Below, piece after piece: positions 1 to 9,160 of a DNA stretch of 64,000 nucleotides. The translations under genes and the position numbers were made by a program. The DNA lies in the NCBI RefSeq assembly GCF_000472865.1, contig NZ_AXAP01000030.1, positions 1 through 64,000 of the forward strand, read 5' to 3'. How positions within the stretch are numbered: the first letter of the stretch is position 1; the number at the start of each line of letters is the position of its first letter. The stretch comes from Bradyrhizobium elkanii WSM2783. Lineage in GTDB: Bacteria; Pseudomonadota; Alphaproteobacteria; Rhizobiales; Xanthobacteraceae. The notes below the pieces were generated by a model. The model was not told where the DNA came from. It saw only the letters and a program-made list of their open reading frames with translations, and did not search any database.

Positions 1-145
1 CGATCAGGCTGTCGATATCGACCGCTCGCAGTTCGACCTGGTCGCGCACCGGCTCGCGCAGCCGCGGCGCACCGCGCCGCACTGCTTCGGCCCGTGGCTC
101 CGCTTGCTCCGGCAGCTCTCCAAACAACTCGTCACCAGCCATCAT
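1..145 (-). CDS. IS1182-like transposase, N-terminal fragment (cut by window edge)
   Basis: This is the first 48 codons of a minus-strand gene that runs off the left edge. A strong ribosome-binding site (AGGAGGGGG) sits directly before two successive ATG codons at 145 and 142. The end of the visible peptide, RAVDIDSLIG-like (AVDIDSLI is what is seen), resembles the conserved start of IS1182-type DDE transposases, in which this segment precedes the N-terminal DUF772 domain. The catalytic domain lies outside the window, so the family call is an inference from a short match. Confidence 0.5.
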   Translation of the reverse strand, partial: MMAGDELFGELPEQAEPRAEAVRRGAPRLREPVRDQVELRAVDIDSLI

Positions 146-217
146 CCCCCTCCTGCAAATCAATCCGCGAAGAGAATCACAGCTGCCACGCGCCCGATAT
201 AAAAAGATTCACAGTCT

Positions 218-266
218 CGTAGGATGGGTAGAGCGATGGGTTTCGCTTCCGCTCTGCCATCCTACG
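218..266. repeat. Short palindromic repeat downstream of glmU
   Basis: The arms CGTAGGATGGGTAGAGC and GCTCTGCCATCCTACG form an almost perfect inverted repeat around GATGGGTTTCGCTTCC. Closely related words occur as an inverted pair at 54849-54935, so this belongs to a dispersed palindromic family. It lies in the gap after the glmU stop and could also act as an RNA hairpin at the end of that transcript. Confidence 0.7.
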
Positions 267-291
267 GGACAAGCAATCTACGGCGTCAGCT

Positions 292-1644
292 TCACTTCGT
301 GGCCTTCGCTTTCATCTTGATCTCGCGATAGCGCGCGGCGCCGCCTTCGCGGACGGATTGCGGGCTGCGTTCGACGGCCATCGCATCGTCGGGCACGTCC
401 TTGGTGATGACGGAGCCCGAGCCGATATAGGCGCCGGCGCCGATCTTCACGGGCGCGACCAGCGAGGAATTGGTGCCGATGAAGGCGCCCTTGCCGATCA
501 GGGTCTTGTGCTTGAGGAAGCCGTCATAGTTGCACGTGATGGTGCCGGCACCGAGATTGGAGTTGGCGCCGACATGGGCGTCGCCAACGTAAGAGAGATG
601 ATTGACCTTGACGCCCTCCTCCAGGATCGCAGCCTTGGTCTCCACGAAATTGCCGATCCGCGAGCCGTCGCCGAGCGAGGTGCCGGGCCGCAGCCGCGCA
701 TAGGGACCGATCAAGACCTTGTTGCCGATCATGGCCTCGACGATGTGCGAGAAGGAGTGGATCACCGCGCCATCGCCGATGCTCACGCCGGGGCCGATCA
801 CCACGAAGGGCTCGATGGTGACGTCACGGCCGAATTTGGTGTCGGCGGCGAGATAGACGGTCTCCGGCGCGATCAGCGTCACGCCGGCCTCCATCGCAGC
901 CTTGCGCAACCGCGCCTGCAGCACCGCTTCGGCTTCCGCAAGCTGCGCCTTTGTGTTGATGCCGCGCACTTCGTCTTCGCTGGTCTCGATCACGACGGCC
1001 TCCAATCCTTTTTCACGCACGATGGCGACAGCATCGGTCAGGTAATACTCGCCCTTGGCATTGGCATTGCCGATCTCATCGAGGATGCCGAGCGCCTGGC
1101 GCCCGTCGAACGCCATCACGCCGGCATTGCACAGCGTGATCTTGCGCTCCTCGGCGCTGGCGTCGGCCTGCTCGCGGATCGCAACGAGCCTGCCGTTCTC
1201 GACCACCAGCCGGCCGTAGCCGGTGGGATCGGCGGCGCGGAAGCCGAGCACCGCGAGCGCGGCGCCATTCTTCAGCGGCGCGCGCAGTCGCTCGAAGGTC
1301 TCCGCCGATATCAGCGGCGTGTCGCCGAACGCGATCAGGAGATCGTCGGCTCCAGCAGCGATCGCCTCGCGCGCCGCCAGCACCGCATGGGCCGTGCCGA
1401 GCCGCTCGCGCTGCACGAAGGTACTGGCGTCAGAACGGACCCGCCGCGACTCATCCGCGACCGCCTGATGGTCCGGCCCGACCACCACCGCCAGCGAAGC
1501 GCCCGTGCCATGCGGCGCGGCACGCAGCACATGGGACAGCAGCGACTGTCCGGCGACGGGATGCAGCACCTTCGGCAGCGAGGATCGCATGCGCGTGCCC
1601 TCGCCGGCCGCGAGCACCACCGTCAGGCTGGATCGAGCAGTCAT
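292..1644 (-). CDS. glmU: Bifunctional UDP-N-acetylglucosamine pyrophosphorylase / glucosamine-1-phosphate N-acetyltransferase
   Basis: GlmU acetylates glucosamine-1-phosphate and then couples it to UTP, giving UDP-GlcNAc for peptidoglycan and lipopolysaccharide in the cytoplasm. The 450-residue product matches the usual family length of about 450-460. The N-terminal half carries the nucleotidyltransferase signature LAAGEGTRMRSSLPKVLH near residues 11-28. The C-terminal half is a left-handed beta helix of hexapeptide repeats, with the active-site region RLRPGTSLGDGSRIGNFVE and the NYDG segment typical of GlmU. The ATG at 1644 begins MTARSSLTVV; the open frame continues far upstream but without similarity to anything. 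No glmS lies next to it here. Confidence 0.95.
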   Translation of the reverse strand: MTARSSLTVVLAAGEGTRMRSSLPKVLHPVAGQSLLSHVLRAAPHGTGASLAVVVGPDHQAVADESRRVRSDASTFVQRERLGTAHAVLAAREAIAAGADDLLIAFGDTPLISAETFERLRAPLKNGAALAVLGFRAADPTGYGRLVVENGRLVAIREQADASAEERKITLCNAGVMAFDGRQALGILDEIGNANAKGEYYLTDAVAIVREKGLEAVVIETSEDEVRGINTKAQLAEAEAVLQARLRKAAMEAGVTLIAPETVYLAADTKFGRDVTIEPFVVIGPGVSIGDGAVIHSFSHIVEAMIGNKVLIGPYARLRPGTSLGDGSRIGNFVETKAAILEEGVKVNHLSYVGDAHVGANSNLGAGTITCNYDGFLKHKTLIGKGAFIGTNSSLVAPVKIGAGAYIGSGSVITKDVPDDAMAVERSPQSVREGGAARYREIKMKAKATK

Positions 1645-1812
1645 CAAAACCCTCAAATATTGTCCGCGGATCGCGCCAAGCCGTCTTAATTGGTTTCCCC
1701 GGGAGAGGAAACCTATTCGCCTCGCGGGTTGGCTACGGATCAGGTTCCCCGCGCATTTCCTGTTAATCTTTGCGGCGTGATTCGGCGGGCCTTGAGGAGG
1801 GCCAAAGGGGTT

Positions 1813-3141
1813 TTGGCCAAAGATCCTGACAATCTGGCAGGCGATCTCGGCGCGGAAAGCACCGGCGGTTTGTTTACAGGCCTGCTTGCCGAGGAAGACG
1901 AATTCGACCGCCGCACGCTGTGGCGGCTCGGCTCCTGGGGTTTTGCCGCGGTCAGCGCCGTCACGCTCGCGGTCCTCGCCAACCAGTCCTCGCTCGGGTG
2001 GCGGCGCGACCAGGGTGCCGCCGCGGAGGTGGCGCGGCAGGCGCAGCAGATCCAGATGCTCACCAAGGAGAGCCAGAACGAGGCGCGGCGGCTTGCGTCC
2101 GCGATCGAGACGCTCAACTCCGACCGCGACCGGCTCTACACCCGCGTCACCGTGCTGGAGCAAGGACTGGATTCGGTTACCGGCACGATCGCGAAGCAGA
2201 GCACGGCGGCTGCACCACAGCCCGCCCCCTCGCCATATCCCGCGTGGGTGCAAGAGCCGGCAGCGCATCATGCCTCGGCTCCGGTCGTGGCCCCAGTCGC
2301 GGCAACGACACCCGCTCCAACCGCGCCCGAGAAACCAGCCGCCGAAAAGCCCCCGGTGCTGGCTTCGGACAAGCCACTGGCCGCTGCGAGCGAGAAGCCG
2401 CCCGTGGAGAAACCGCCGGTCGTTGCTGCCAACACGGCACCCGCCGCCCCCGTGCCAGCCAGCAATCCGGACCCGGCCGATGCCGCGGCAGCGTCGCTGC
2501 CCGCGATGCCGCTCGTCGGCGCGGCGTCGATAATCGGACCGCCCGTTCCTGCCGCGAGCAAGCAAGTCGAGCCGGCCATGCCCGCTGCCACGGTCACCGC
2601 CAGCCCCATGCCCGAGGTGGTCGCCGCGGCACCTGCCGCTGGTGACGCGGAGAAAGCGAAAGAGGACGCCGGCGCGCCGAAAGCCGAGGTGCTGCGTACC
2701 GAATTCGGGGTCGATCTCGGCACCGCCAATACGGTGCCGGGGCTGCGCGCGTTGTGGCGAGGCCTGTTGAAATCGCGCTCGAACGCTCCACTGTTCAACC
2801 TGCGCCCGATCATCGTCATCAAGGAAGGCGCCAACGGGCTCGGCATGCAGCTTCGCCTGGTTGCCGGCCCGCTGCGCGACGCCGGGGCCGCGGCGAAAAT
2901 CTGCGCGGTGCTCGCCGAGAACGGCCGCCCTTGCGAGACCGCTGTTTTCGACGGCCAGCGCCTGACGCTCAAGGACGAGCCGGAGCCGACGGCGACAACT
3001 CCCAACAAGCCCGCACCACGCCGGCACGCGGCACCGAAACGAGCGGCAGCTCCAGTGGTGGTCGAGGAGCCGCCGAAGAAGCCGGCGCCGCCTTCCGCAG
3101 TCTCGGCGATCACCTCAATGTTCGGTCGCAAGGAGCAATAA
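1813..3141 (+). CDS. Membrane-anchored Pro/Ala-rich protein with SPOR-like C-terminal end
   Basis: This 442-residue protein begins with a short acidic region, followed by one membrane segment (GSWGFAAVSAVTLAVLA, about residues 40-57), a coiled coil (about 70-130) and a long Ala/Pro/Lys linker. A compact C-terminal domain of about 75 residues contains FNLRPIIVIKEG and a Cys pair (KICAVLAENGRPC), which has the pattern of SPOR-type peptidoglycan-binding domains. I chose TTG at 1813 because GAGGAGGG lies 11 bases upstream and the peptide then starts MAKDPDN; GTG 1777 and TTG 1690 are in frame but lack a ribosome-binding site. A role at the cell envelope or septum is an inference. Confidence 0.7.
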   Translation: MAKDPDNLAGDLGAESTGGLFTGLLAEEDEFDRRTLWRLGSWGFAAVSAVTLAVLANQSSLGWRRDQGAAAEVARQAQQIQMLTKESQNEARRLASAIETLNSDRDRLYTRVTVLEQGLDSVTGTIAKQSTAAAPQPAPSPYPAWVQEPAAHHASAPVVAPVAATTPAPTAPEKPAAEKPPVLASDKPLAAASEKPPVEKPPVVAANTAPAAPVPASNPDPADAAAASLPAMPLVGAASIIGPPVPAASKQVEPAMPAATVTASPMPEVVAAAPAAGDAEKAKEDAGAPKAEVLRTEFGVDLGTANTVPGLRALWRGLLKSRSNAPLFNLRPIIVIKEGANGLGMQLRLVAGPLRDAGAAAKICAVLAENGRPCETAVFDGQRLTLKDEPEPTATTPNKPAPRRHAAPKRAAAPVVVEEPPKKPAPPSAVSAITSMFGRKEQ

Positions 3142-3237
3142 TGGCGTGACCGCAAGACGTTGCGGCGACATTTTCACTCGCTTTCATGCCGCCCGAAGCG
3201 GCTTGTCCTCGTCCCCTTTCCCGACCATATTCGCGCG

Positions 3238-3618
3238 ATGACAAAGACCCCGTTTCGCCTTACGCCCTATCAGGTGCAATTCCTGCTGATCGTCGGTTTC
3301 CTCACCGTCGGTTACGCACTTTACGTGCGCTATCTCGTGATCGAATTCTCAACTGTCGCGCTCGCCTGCGATGCGGGCCTGCAGACCATGAACTGCAAGG
3401 TGCGCGCGCTGGCGACGACCCTGTTCCGGAACTCGGTGTTCGGCATCGTCGCGCTCGTGATCGCGACACTGCACGTGCTGCGGCCGTCGATCGTCCTGAT
3501 GACCGGCGGGCTGATCGCGGCGGGGTTCGGGATCGTGCTCTACAATGTCGCGCTGTCGGGGATCGCGATCGGCCTGCTCATTTTGGGCTTTGCGCGACCC
3601 GCGCCCGCCACAGCGTAA
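3238..3618 (+). CDS. Small four-helix membrane protein
   Basis: The 126-residue product is almost entirely hydrophobic, with four predicted membrane segments (near residues 12-30, 37-55, 66-85 and 88-120). One pair of cysteines flanks the second and third helices (ACDAGLQTMNC). I do not recognise a named family. The ATG at 3238 is the first methionine of the hydrophobic protein. Its last 41 bases overlap the 3' end of the convergent ndvC gene, so the two coding regions share 3578-3618 in opposite directions. Confidence 0.65.
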   Translation: MTKTPFRLTPYQVQFLLIVGFLTVGYALYVRYLVIEFSTVALACDAGLQTMNCKVRALATTLFRNSVFGIVALVIATLHVLRPSIVLMTGGLIAAGFGIVLYNVALSGIAIGLLILGFARPAPATA

Positions 3619-5203
3619 GCGCCAGCAACACATACATCGCGCAGGTCCAGACCGACTGCCAATTGTCGGTACCCTCGTTGAGGAAGGTATAGCCGGCCGC
3701 AACCAGCAGGAGGCCAGCGAACACGGCCTCCGCGATCGGCCTTACCCCTTCCTGCGGCCGGTTGAGCAGCATCAGCAGCGCAAACGGCACCACCGCCATG
3801 GTGAGCGAGGCGAACGGAAAGTCCTTGTAGCGCGGGTCGAAGGTGAAGCCGAGTGCGGTTTCAGCCCCGATCACGGTCGTCACGATCAGCGACAGGCCGA
3901 GCAGCGCGGTGAGCATGGTGCCGTGCCGGTACTGGCGCGGCCCGAGCAACTCGAGGAAGGTCGGCAGCGACTTGCCGGCCATCAGCGCGTGGGCCGACAG
4001 GATCGGCGCGAGGATGGCTGCCGCAAGCAGCGTCCCCCATTGCACCCAGCCGCCGGTCCCGTAGCTCTCATAGATCATCTTGTCGATGGCAACCCCGAGC
4101 AGGATCCCGGCGCTGGTTGCGGAGACGCCGACCGCGATCCAGGACATGACCCGCGGCGCCCATGGCCGCCGCCGGACCGCCAGCCAGGCCACGAGGAAGG
4201 TGACGAAGCCCAGCCCAAGGCCAGCGCCCATGTACCATTTCCAAAGCGGGTAATTGCTGATGGCGACTCCGGGCGGGTACTTCACCACGCGATTGACGGA
4301 GTCGAACAGGCCCCAATAGCCGCCGACCGTACCCTCGAGCTGGCGCTTCCAGGGCTGGTCATAGGCCTCGATCAGGTTGACGCGGAAACCCTCGCGCTTG
4401 GCGAGATCGAGGATTTCCGAGACGATCCGCGCCTGGTTGGTGCGCGATGGCAGCGCCCCCTCGCGCATCCTGCCCATGCTCGGCCAGCCCGTCTCCCCGA
4501 TCAGGATCTCCTTGTTCGGGAATGCCACCGCCATGCGCTTACGGATGGCATCGACATGGGCGGCGGCGAATTTCGCCCGCACCGGCATGTCTTCCCAGTA
4601 AGGCAGGATATGAATGGTGACGAAATCGACGGCGTCATAGACCTCGCGGTTGCGCAGCCAGAATTCCCAGACGTCGGCGTAGGTCACGGGCACCTGGACC
4701 TGGGCCTTCACCGCGCGGACATAGGCGGCGAGATCCGCGGTCGTCATCTCCCCGCGCAGCAGCACTTCGTTACCGACGACCAGCGCCGTGATCACACCCG
4801 GATATTGCTTGGCGAGCCCGACCGCGACCGCGATCTGGGTCTGGTTCTTGATCCGGTCGCTGCCGAGCCAGATGCCCTGGATGACTTTCAGCCCGACCTT
4901 CGCCGCGAGGCCCGGCACCTGGTCGAGCCCGTTCTCGATCGAATAGGTGCGCACACACTCGGTGACCTTGGCGAGATCAGCCAGATCCTGGGCGATCTGG
5001 TCGGCCGAAATGTGCGTGGTGGGGATCAGCGGCGTCTGCGTATCGCGGAACGGCGCATAGGAGACGCATTGCAGCTTTGCATTGGGGTCGATCGGCGCGC
5101 GCGCAAGCGTAATCGGCGTGGCGAGCCACCACCACACGGCCGCAATCAAACCCAGCGATATCAGGAGAAGCGCCAGTGGCGTACGAAGAGAAATCGGTTC
5201 CAT
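3578..5203 (-). CDS. ndvC: Membrane glycoside hydrolase family 17 protein, cyclic beta-glucan synthesis
   Basis: The N-terminus has one membrane anchor (about residues 8-28). A GH17 (1,3-beta-glucanase-like) domain spans about 45-310, with the acid/base Glu in VVGNEV (E146) and the nucleophile in LIGETGWPS (E237). Eight or so membrane segments follow to residue 541. In Bradyrhizobium japonicum, NdvC is a GH17-like membrane protein needed for the (1,6) linkages of cyclic beta-(1,3),(1,6)-glucans. Length, domain order and the neighbouring NdvD and NdvB genes fit that locus. It is transcribed away from ndvD across a 140-base gap. The glucan serves in hypo-osmotic adaptation and nodule invasion. 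Confidence 0.88.
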   Translation of the reverse strand: MEPISLRTPLALLLISLGLIAAVWWWLATPITLARAPIDPNAKLQCVSYAPFRDTQTPLIPTTHISADQIAQDLADLAKVTECVRTYSIENGLDQVPGLAAKVGLKVIQGIWLGSDRIKNQTQIAVAVGLAKQYPGVITALVVGNEVLLRGEMTTADLAAYVRAVKAQVQVPVTYADVWEFWLRNREVYDAVDFVTIHILPYWEDMPVRAKFAAAHVDAIRKRMAVAFPNKEILIGETGWPSMGRMREGALPSRTNQARIVSEILDLAKREGFRVNLIEAYDQPWKRQLEGTVGGYWGLFDSVNRVVKYPPGVAISNYPLWKWYMGAGLGLGFVTFLVAWLAVRRRPWAPRVMSWIAVGVSATSAGILLGVAIDKMIYESYGTGGWVQWGTLLAAAILAPILSAHALMAGKSLPTFLELLGPRQYRHGTMLTALLGLSLIVTTVIGAETALGFTFDPRYKDFPFASLTMAVVPFALLMLLNRPQEGVRPIAEAVFAGLLLVAAGYTFLNEGTDNWQSVWTCAMYVLLALTLWRARVAQSPK

Positions 5204-5343
5204 CCTCCGGGGGACCGTCGATTAGCCGGTCATGCACCGTCTGCCAAGAGCACGAGTCGGGCAATAGCAAGGTTGTCCTGCGACAGTTTTGCGCTGTTGC
5301 GATAAAGTTGTGACTTTGCTGGACAAAATCTGAAATACCGGTC

Positions 5344-6036
5344 ATGGGATTCCGCCAGCGTCTCCGCCGCACTGGAGACCTATTTGGACGGCATTACGCC
5401 ATGGCCGTTCGAGATGATTTGTTGGGCGGGAAATCGATCGGGGAAGGTATGGGTGGACGGGTGCTTCAGTTCAAAATCGCGGTCTTGCGCCATTTCGCCA
5501 CTGCCGGCCTCGCGCTTCTGATCGGTACCGGTGCCGCTTTCTCCCAAAGCGGCACGCCGAATCCGCAGGAGCAGTCGAAGCAGGGAAACGCTCCGTCCGA
5601 CGTCACCAAGGACAATCAGCGCAAGACCGACGAATTCGTCGAGGCCACGCAGGCGATCAACGGCCCCGCCGGAAACCCGGAATGCGTCTGGCTCGGCCGG
5701 CGCGTGGTGCGGCTGATGTGGCTTGATGACCTCGACACCGCCTTCCGCCACCTTGACCTTTACGATCGCTTCGGCTGCCCCGGCGGCCATGTGCAGGCGA
5801 CCTTCCGCTGCCTGACCCGGTTTGGCGCCACGATCGACGACAAGGTGCCGCGCAGCCTCGATGGCCGCATCCACGCTTGCTGGATCAACCCCGGCGCCCA
5901 GCCTCCGGCGGCCGCAGCCGCTGCGGCAGCGCCCAACCCGCAAGCGCCGCCCGCCACGGCTGGCAACGCTGCGCCGGCACCTGCCGCCTCACCTTCTCCA
6001 GCGCCGACGGCCTCGCCGTCGCCGGCCGCGAAATAA
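5344..6036 (+). CDS. ndvD: Exported protein of the cyclic beta-glucan locus (NdvD-like)
   Basis: This gene lies between ndvC and ndvB, where B. japonicum has ndvD, reported as an approximately 26-kDa protein needed for glucan synthesis or transport. The 230-residue product has a signal-like hydrophobic stretch (about residues 42-62, ending AAFSQ). A cysteine-containing core (CVWLGRR, FGCPGGH, FRCLTRFG, HACW) and an Ala/Pro-rich tail follow. The start is uncertain: ATG 5344 is used here, and ATG 5401 or ATG 5449 would give a more ordinary signal peptide. The symbol rests mainly on position and size, not on a recognised domain. Confidence 0.7.
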   Translation: MGFRQRLRRTGDLFGRHYAMAVRDDLLGGKSIGEGMGGRVLQFKIAVLRHFATAGLALLIGTGAAFSQSGTPNPQEQSKQGNAPSDVTKDNQRKTDEFVEATQAINGPAGNPECVWLGRRVVRLMWLDDLDTAFRHLDLYDRFGCPGGHVQATFRCLTRFGATIDDKVPRSLDGRIHACWINPGAQPPAAAAAAAAPNPQAPPATAGNAAPAPAASPSPAPTASPSPAAK

Positions 6037-6225
6037 CCGCCTTCGACTTTGGAACGAACGCGACTTCCGTCATTTGAGCTGCGTGGCGCCCTCAAAACGC
6101 CATGCGGTCATATCAGTTGTGGAATCGCGTGGCAGGATTATCTTGCAGTTTACCGCCATGTCGGTCGAACCTAGGGGACGGGTTCGCTTTCTCCTTTCAT
6201 AGCAGCCCCGTATGGTTTAGCCGCG

Positions 6226-8904
6226 ATGCGCGCTGTCGCCGCCGTTCTGTTGCTTGTCACCGCCGTGCATGCCGCGCTCTGGGGCCTTCTGCAGGAAAAG
6301 CAGCAGGCTCCTGACTTCCGCGGCATGCTGCCGAGCGTCTCCTATGCGCCGTTCGATGGCAGCGCACATCCCGACGTCGACAATATCCCGCAAGCCGAAA
6401 AGATTCGCGCCGACCTGAAGAAGCTGTCGACGATGACGCGCGCGATCCGCCTGTACTCGTCGACGGGCGGCGTTGAACTGGTTCCGCCGATCGCCGCCGA
6501 ATTCGGCTTGAAGGTCATGGTCGGCGCCTGGATCGACAAGAATTCCGAGCGCAACGAGCGCGAGATCGACGCCGCGATTAACCTCGCCCGGCGCAACAGC
6601 AACGTGATCGGCGTCGTCGTCGGAAACGAAGTGATCTACCGCGGCGAGCAGAAGATCGACGACCTGATCGAGATGATCAAGCGCGTCAAGAAATCGGTCA
6701 ATGTCCCCGTCACCACAGGCGAAATCTGGAACATCTGGCGTGACAATCCGCAGCTCGCCAATTCCGTCGATTTCATCGCCGCCCACGTCCTGCCCTACTG
6801 GGAGAACTTCACCGCCCAACAGGCCGTCGACCAGGCGGTCGCCATGTTCCAGCTCTTGCGCGACCAGTTCCCGGGCAAGCGCATCGTGATCGCCGAATTC
6901 GGCTGGCCGAGTGCGGGCTACAATCTCCGGAATGCGGAGCCCGGCCCGTTCGAGCAGGCCTCGGTGCTGCGCAATTTCGTCACCCGCGCCGAAGCCATCG
7001 GCATGGACTACAACATCGTCGAGGCGATCGATCAGCCCTGGAAATTCTTCGAAGGCGGCGTCGGCCCGTACTGGGGCATCCTGAATGCGTCCCGCGAGCC
7101 GAAATTCGCCTGGACCGGGCCGATCGTGAACGAGAACTACTGGAAGCTCGCGCTGCTCGCCCTCCTCGTCGGCATCCTGATGTCGCTGCCGATCCTGCGC
7201 CTGGAACGCCCGACGGTGATGCAGGCTCTAATACTCTCGGCTGCCGCCAATGGCGTCGGCGCCTGGGTTGCGACCGTCTTCGCCTATTGGGCCGGGCACT
7301 ATTTCGTGTTCGGCTCGGCATTCGCGATGGCGCTCGGCCTGATCCTTCTCGTCCCGCTGATCCTGATCGCGATGGCGCGGATCGAGGAGATCGCCGATGT
7401 CGCCTTCGGCCGCGGCCCCCACCGCCTGATCCGGAAGAGCGCAGCGGTGGCGCCCGCCACGATTGGCGAGCAGGTCACCTTCCCCAAGGTTTCAATCCAC
7501 ATCCCCGCCTATTTCGAGCCGGTGGAGATGCTGAAGCAGACGCTCGATGCCGTCTCGCGGCTCGACTACCCCAATTTCGAATGCGTCTGCATCATCAACA
7601 ACACGCCAGATCCCGCGTTCTGGCAGCCGATCCAGGATCATTGCCGCGCGCTCGGCGAGCGCTTCAAGTTCATCAATGCCGAGAAGGTCCAGGGCTTCAA
7701 GGCCGGCGCCTTGCGCATCGCCATGGACCGCACCGCGGCAGACGCCGAGATCATCGGCATTATCGATGCCGACTATGTCGTGCATCCGGACTGGCTGAAG
7801 GACCTCGTGCCCGTCTTTGCGGACCCGCGGGTCGGCCTGGTGCAGGCGCCGCAAGAGCATCGCGACGGCGACCGCTCGCTGATGCACTACATCATGAACG
7901 GCGAATATGCCGGCTTCTTCGACATCGGCATGGTCCAGCGCAACGAACACAACGCCATCATCGTGCATGGCACGATGTGCCTGATCCGCCGCGCCGCGAT
8001 GGACATGGCCGGCGGCTGGTCCAGCGACACCATCTGCGAGGACACCGATCTCGGGCTTGCCATCATCGAGCGCGGCTGGCTGACGCATTACACCAACCAG
8101 CGCTACGGCGAAGGCCTGCTGCCCGACACCTACGAGGCCTTCAAGAAGCAGCGACACCGCTGGGCCTATGGCGGCTTCCAGATCGTGAAAAAGCACTGGC
8201 GGCGCTTCCTGCCCGGTGCGAGCCGGCTCTCGCCCAACCAGCGCCGGGAATTTTCGCTGGGCTGGCTGAACTGGCTGGGCGCCGAGAGCCTCGGCGTCTT
8301 GGTCGCGATCCTCAACCTGATCTGGGTGCCGATCGTCGCCTTTGCCGACATCGCCATCCCCGACAAGATCCTGACGTTGCCGATCATCGCCTCCTTCGTC
8401 GTCTCGCTCGTGCATTTCGTGGCGCTGTACCGGATGCGGGTAAAGGTGAAGGCCGGCCAGATGCTGGGCGCCATGATCGCGGCGATGAGCGTGCAATGGA
8501 CGGTGTCGCGCGCCGTGGCGCAGGGACTGATCACCGAGCACCTGGCGTTCGCCCGCACCTCCAAGGGCGGCCTTTCGCGGATGTCGATCGAATTCCAGGC
8601 GTTCTGGGAAGCGGTGATCGGCGTCCTCCTCTTGGTCGGCGCCGCGGTCCTCATCGCCACCAACGGCTTCAAGCAGGTCCGCGAGATCTACATCTTCGCC
8701 GGCGTGCTGGTGCTGCAGAGCCTGCCTTTCCTCGCAGCGGTCGCGATCGCGATCCTGGAGAATTCGCGCATCAACTCGTTCTCGTTCTGGCGCAACAGCG
8801 CCATCCGTACCGCGGAACTGATCGGTCTGCGCCCGGTCGCCATGCCCACGATCGCCGCTCCTTCCCAGCAGGCCGCCTCGGAAATCCGCCGCGACGCCAA
8901 CTGA
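6226..8904 (+). CDS. ndvB: Cyclic beta-(1,3)-glucan synthase: GH17 domain fused to GT2 glycosyltransferase
   Basis: This 892-residue inner-membrane enzyme is predicted to build and release cyclic beta-glucan from UDP-glucose. A signal or anchor (1-20) is followed by a GH17 domain (about 30-300) with Glu135 in VVGNEV and Glu224 in IAEFGWPS. Two or three helices (305-385) lead to a family 2 glycosyltransferase domain (about 420-660) with DAD at 514-516, CEDTDLG near 604-610 and QRHRW at 642-646, the QxxRW motif of processive synthases. More membrane helices follow. This matches B. japonicum NdvB, which differs from the very large NdvB of Rhizobium and Sinorhizobium. Confidence 0.92.
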   Translation: MRAVAAVLLLVTAVHAALWGLLQEKQQAPDFRGMLPSVSYAPFDGSAHPDVDNIPQAEKIRADLKKLSTMTRAIRLYSSTGGVELVPPIAAEFGLKVMVGAWIDKNSERNEREIDAAINLARRNSNVIGVVVGNEVIYRGEQKIDDLIEMIKRVKKSVNVPVTTGEIWNIWRDNPQLANSVDFIAAHVLPYWENFTAQQAVDQAVAMFQLLRDQFPGKRIVIAEFGWPSAGYNLRNAEPGPFEQASVLRNFVTRAEAIGMDYNIVEAIDQPWKFFEGGVGPYWGILNASREPKFAWTGPIVNENYWKLALLALLVGILMSLPILRLERPTVMQALILSAAANGVGAWVATVFAYWAGHYFVFGSAFAMALGLILLVPLILIAMARIEEIADVAFGRGPHRLIRKSAAVAPATIGEQVTFPKVSIHIPAYFEPVEMLKQTLDAVSRLDYPNFECVCIINNTPDPAFWQPIQDHCRALGERFKFINAEKVQGFKAGALRIAMDRTAADAEIIGIIDADYVVHPDWLKDLVPVFADPRVGLVQAPQEHRDGDRSLMHYIMNGEYAGFFDIGMVQRNEHNAIIVHGTMCLIRRAAMDMAGGWSSDTICEDTDLGLAIIERGWLTHYTNQRYGEGLLPDTYEAFKKQRHRWAYGGFQIVKKHWRRFLPGASRLSPNQRREFSLGWLNWLGAESLGVLVAILNLIWVPIVAFADIAIPDKILTLPIIASFVVSLVHFVALYRMRVKVKAGQMLGAMIAAMSVQWTVSRAVAQGLITEHLAFARTSKGGLSRMSIEFQAFWEAVIGVLLLVGAAVLIATNGFKQVREIYIFAGVLVLQSLPFLAAVAIAILENSRINSFSFWRNSAIRTAELIGLRPVAMPTIAAPSQQAASEIRRDAN

Positions 8905-8912
8905 GGCGCTAT

Positions 8913-8939
8913 CCGGCCGTGGATTGATTTCGCGGCCGG
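8913..8939 (+). terminator. Weak hairpin after ndvB
   Basis: CCGGCCG and CGGCCGG form a 7-bp stem with a 13-base loop, starting 9 bases after the ndvB stop. There is no clear run of T after the stem, so it is at best a weak intrinsic terminator. Confidence 0.35.
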
Positions 8940-9021
8940 GCTTGAAGAAGCGGACTAACCGCCAGCTATCTCAGGGCAATCCCGGGCCCGCACGACCACG
9001 CATTTGCCGCCCTCTGCGCTA

Positions 9022-9050
9022 TTGACCCGTCGGCCCCCGCCCCCTACACA
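9022..9050 (+). promoter_or_regulatory. Probable sigma-70 type promoter of tRNA-Lys
   Basis: TTGACC (9022-9027) and TACACA (9045-9050) are separated by 17 bases, the ideal spacing for a housekeeping promoter. The start point would be near 9057, about 100 bases before the tRNA, with a palindromic repeat lying in between. Confidence 0.55.
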
Positions 9051-9055
9051 GCGCG

Positions 9056-9108
9056 GGCTGGAGCATGATCCGGAAAGGCGGGAGTCGGTTTCCGGCGGAT
9101 CATGGTCA
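9056..9108. repeat. Dispersed palindromic repeat (GAGCATGATCCGG family)
   Basis: GAGCATGATCCGGAAA and TTTCCGGCGGATCATGGTC form an imperfect inverted repeat. The word AGCATGATCCGGAAA is one I associate with a common intergenic palindrome of Bradyrhizobium and relatives. Here it falls between the tRNA promoter and the tRNA and would be in the 5' part of the precursor. Confidence 0.65.
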
Positions 9109-9160
9109 GACAAGAGCTGGAACGGGGTGACGGTTTAGAACGTCGTTACCTCCAGGAAGT

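Noticed and set aside
358..1689. 443-residue plus-strand frame opposite glmU
   Set aside because: It is a shadow of glmU: high-GC third positions keep the opposite strand open. The translation is Asp/His/Arg-rich with no fold signs.
1645..3027. Extension of the glmU frame upstream to 3027
   Set aside because: The extra residues are Arg/Gly-rich antisense of the SPOR-like gene; GlmU proper starts at 1644.
3545..5305. Long plus-strand frame opposite ndvC
   Set aside because: It is antisense to a gene with clear GH17 motifs; composition is typical of shadow frames.
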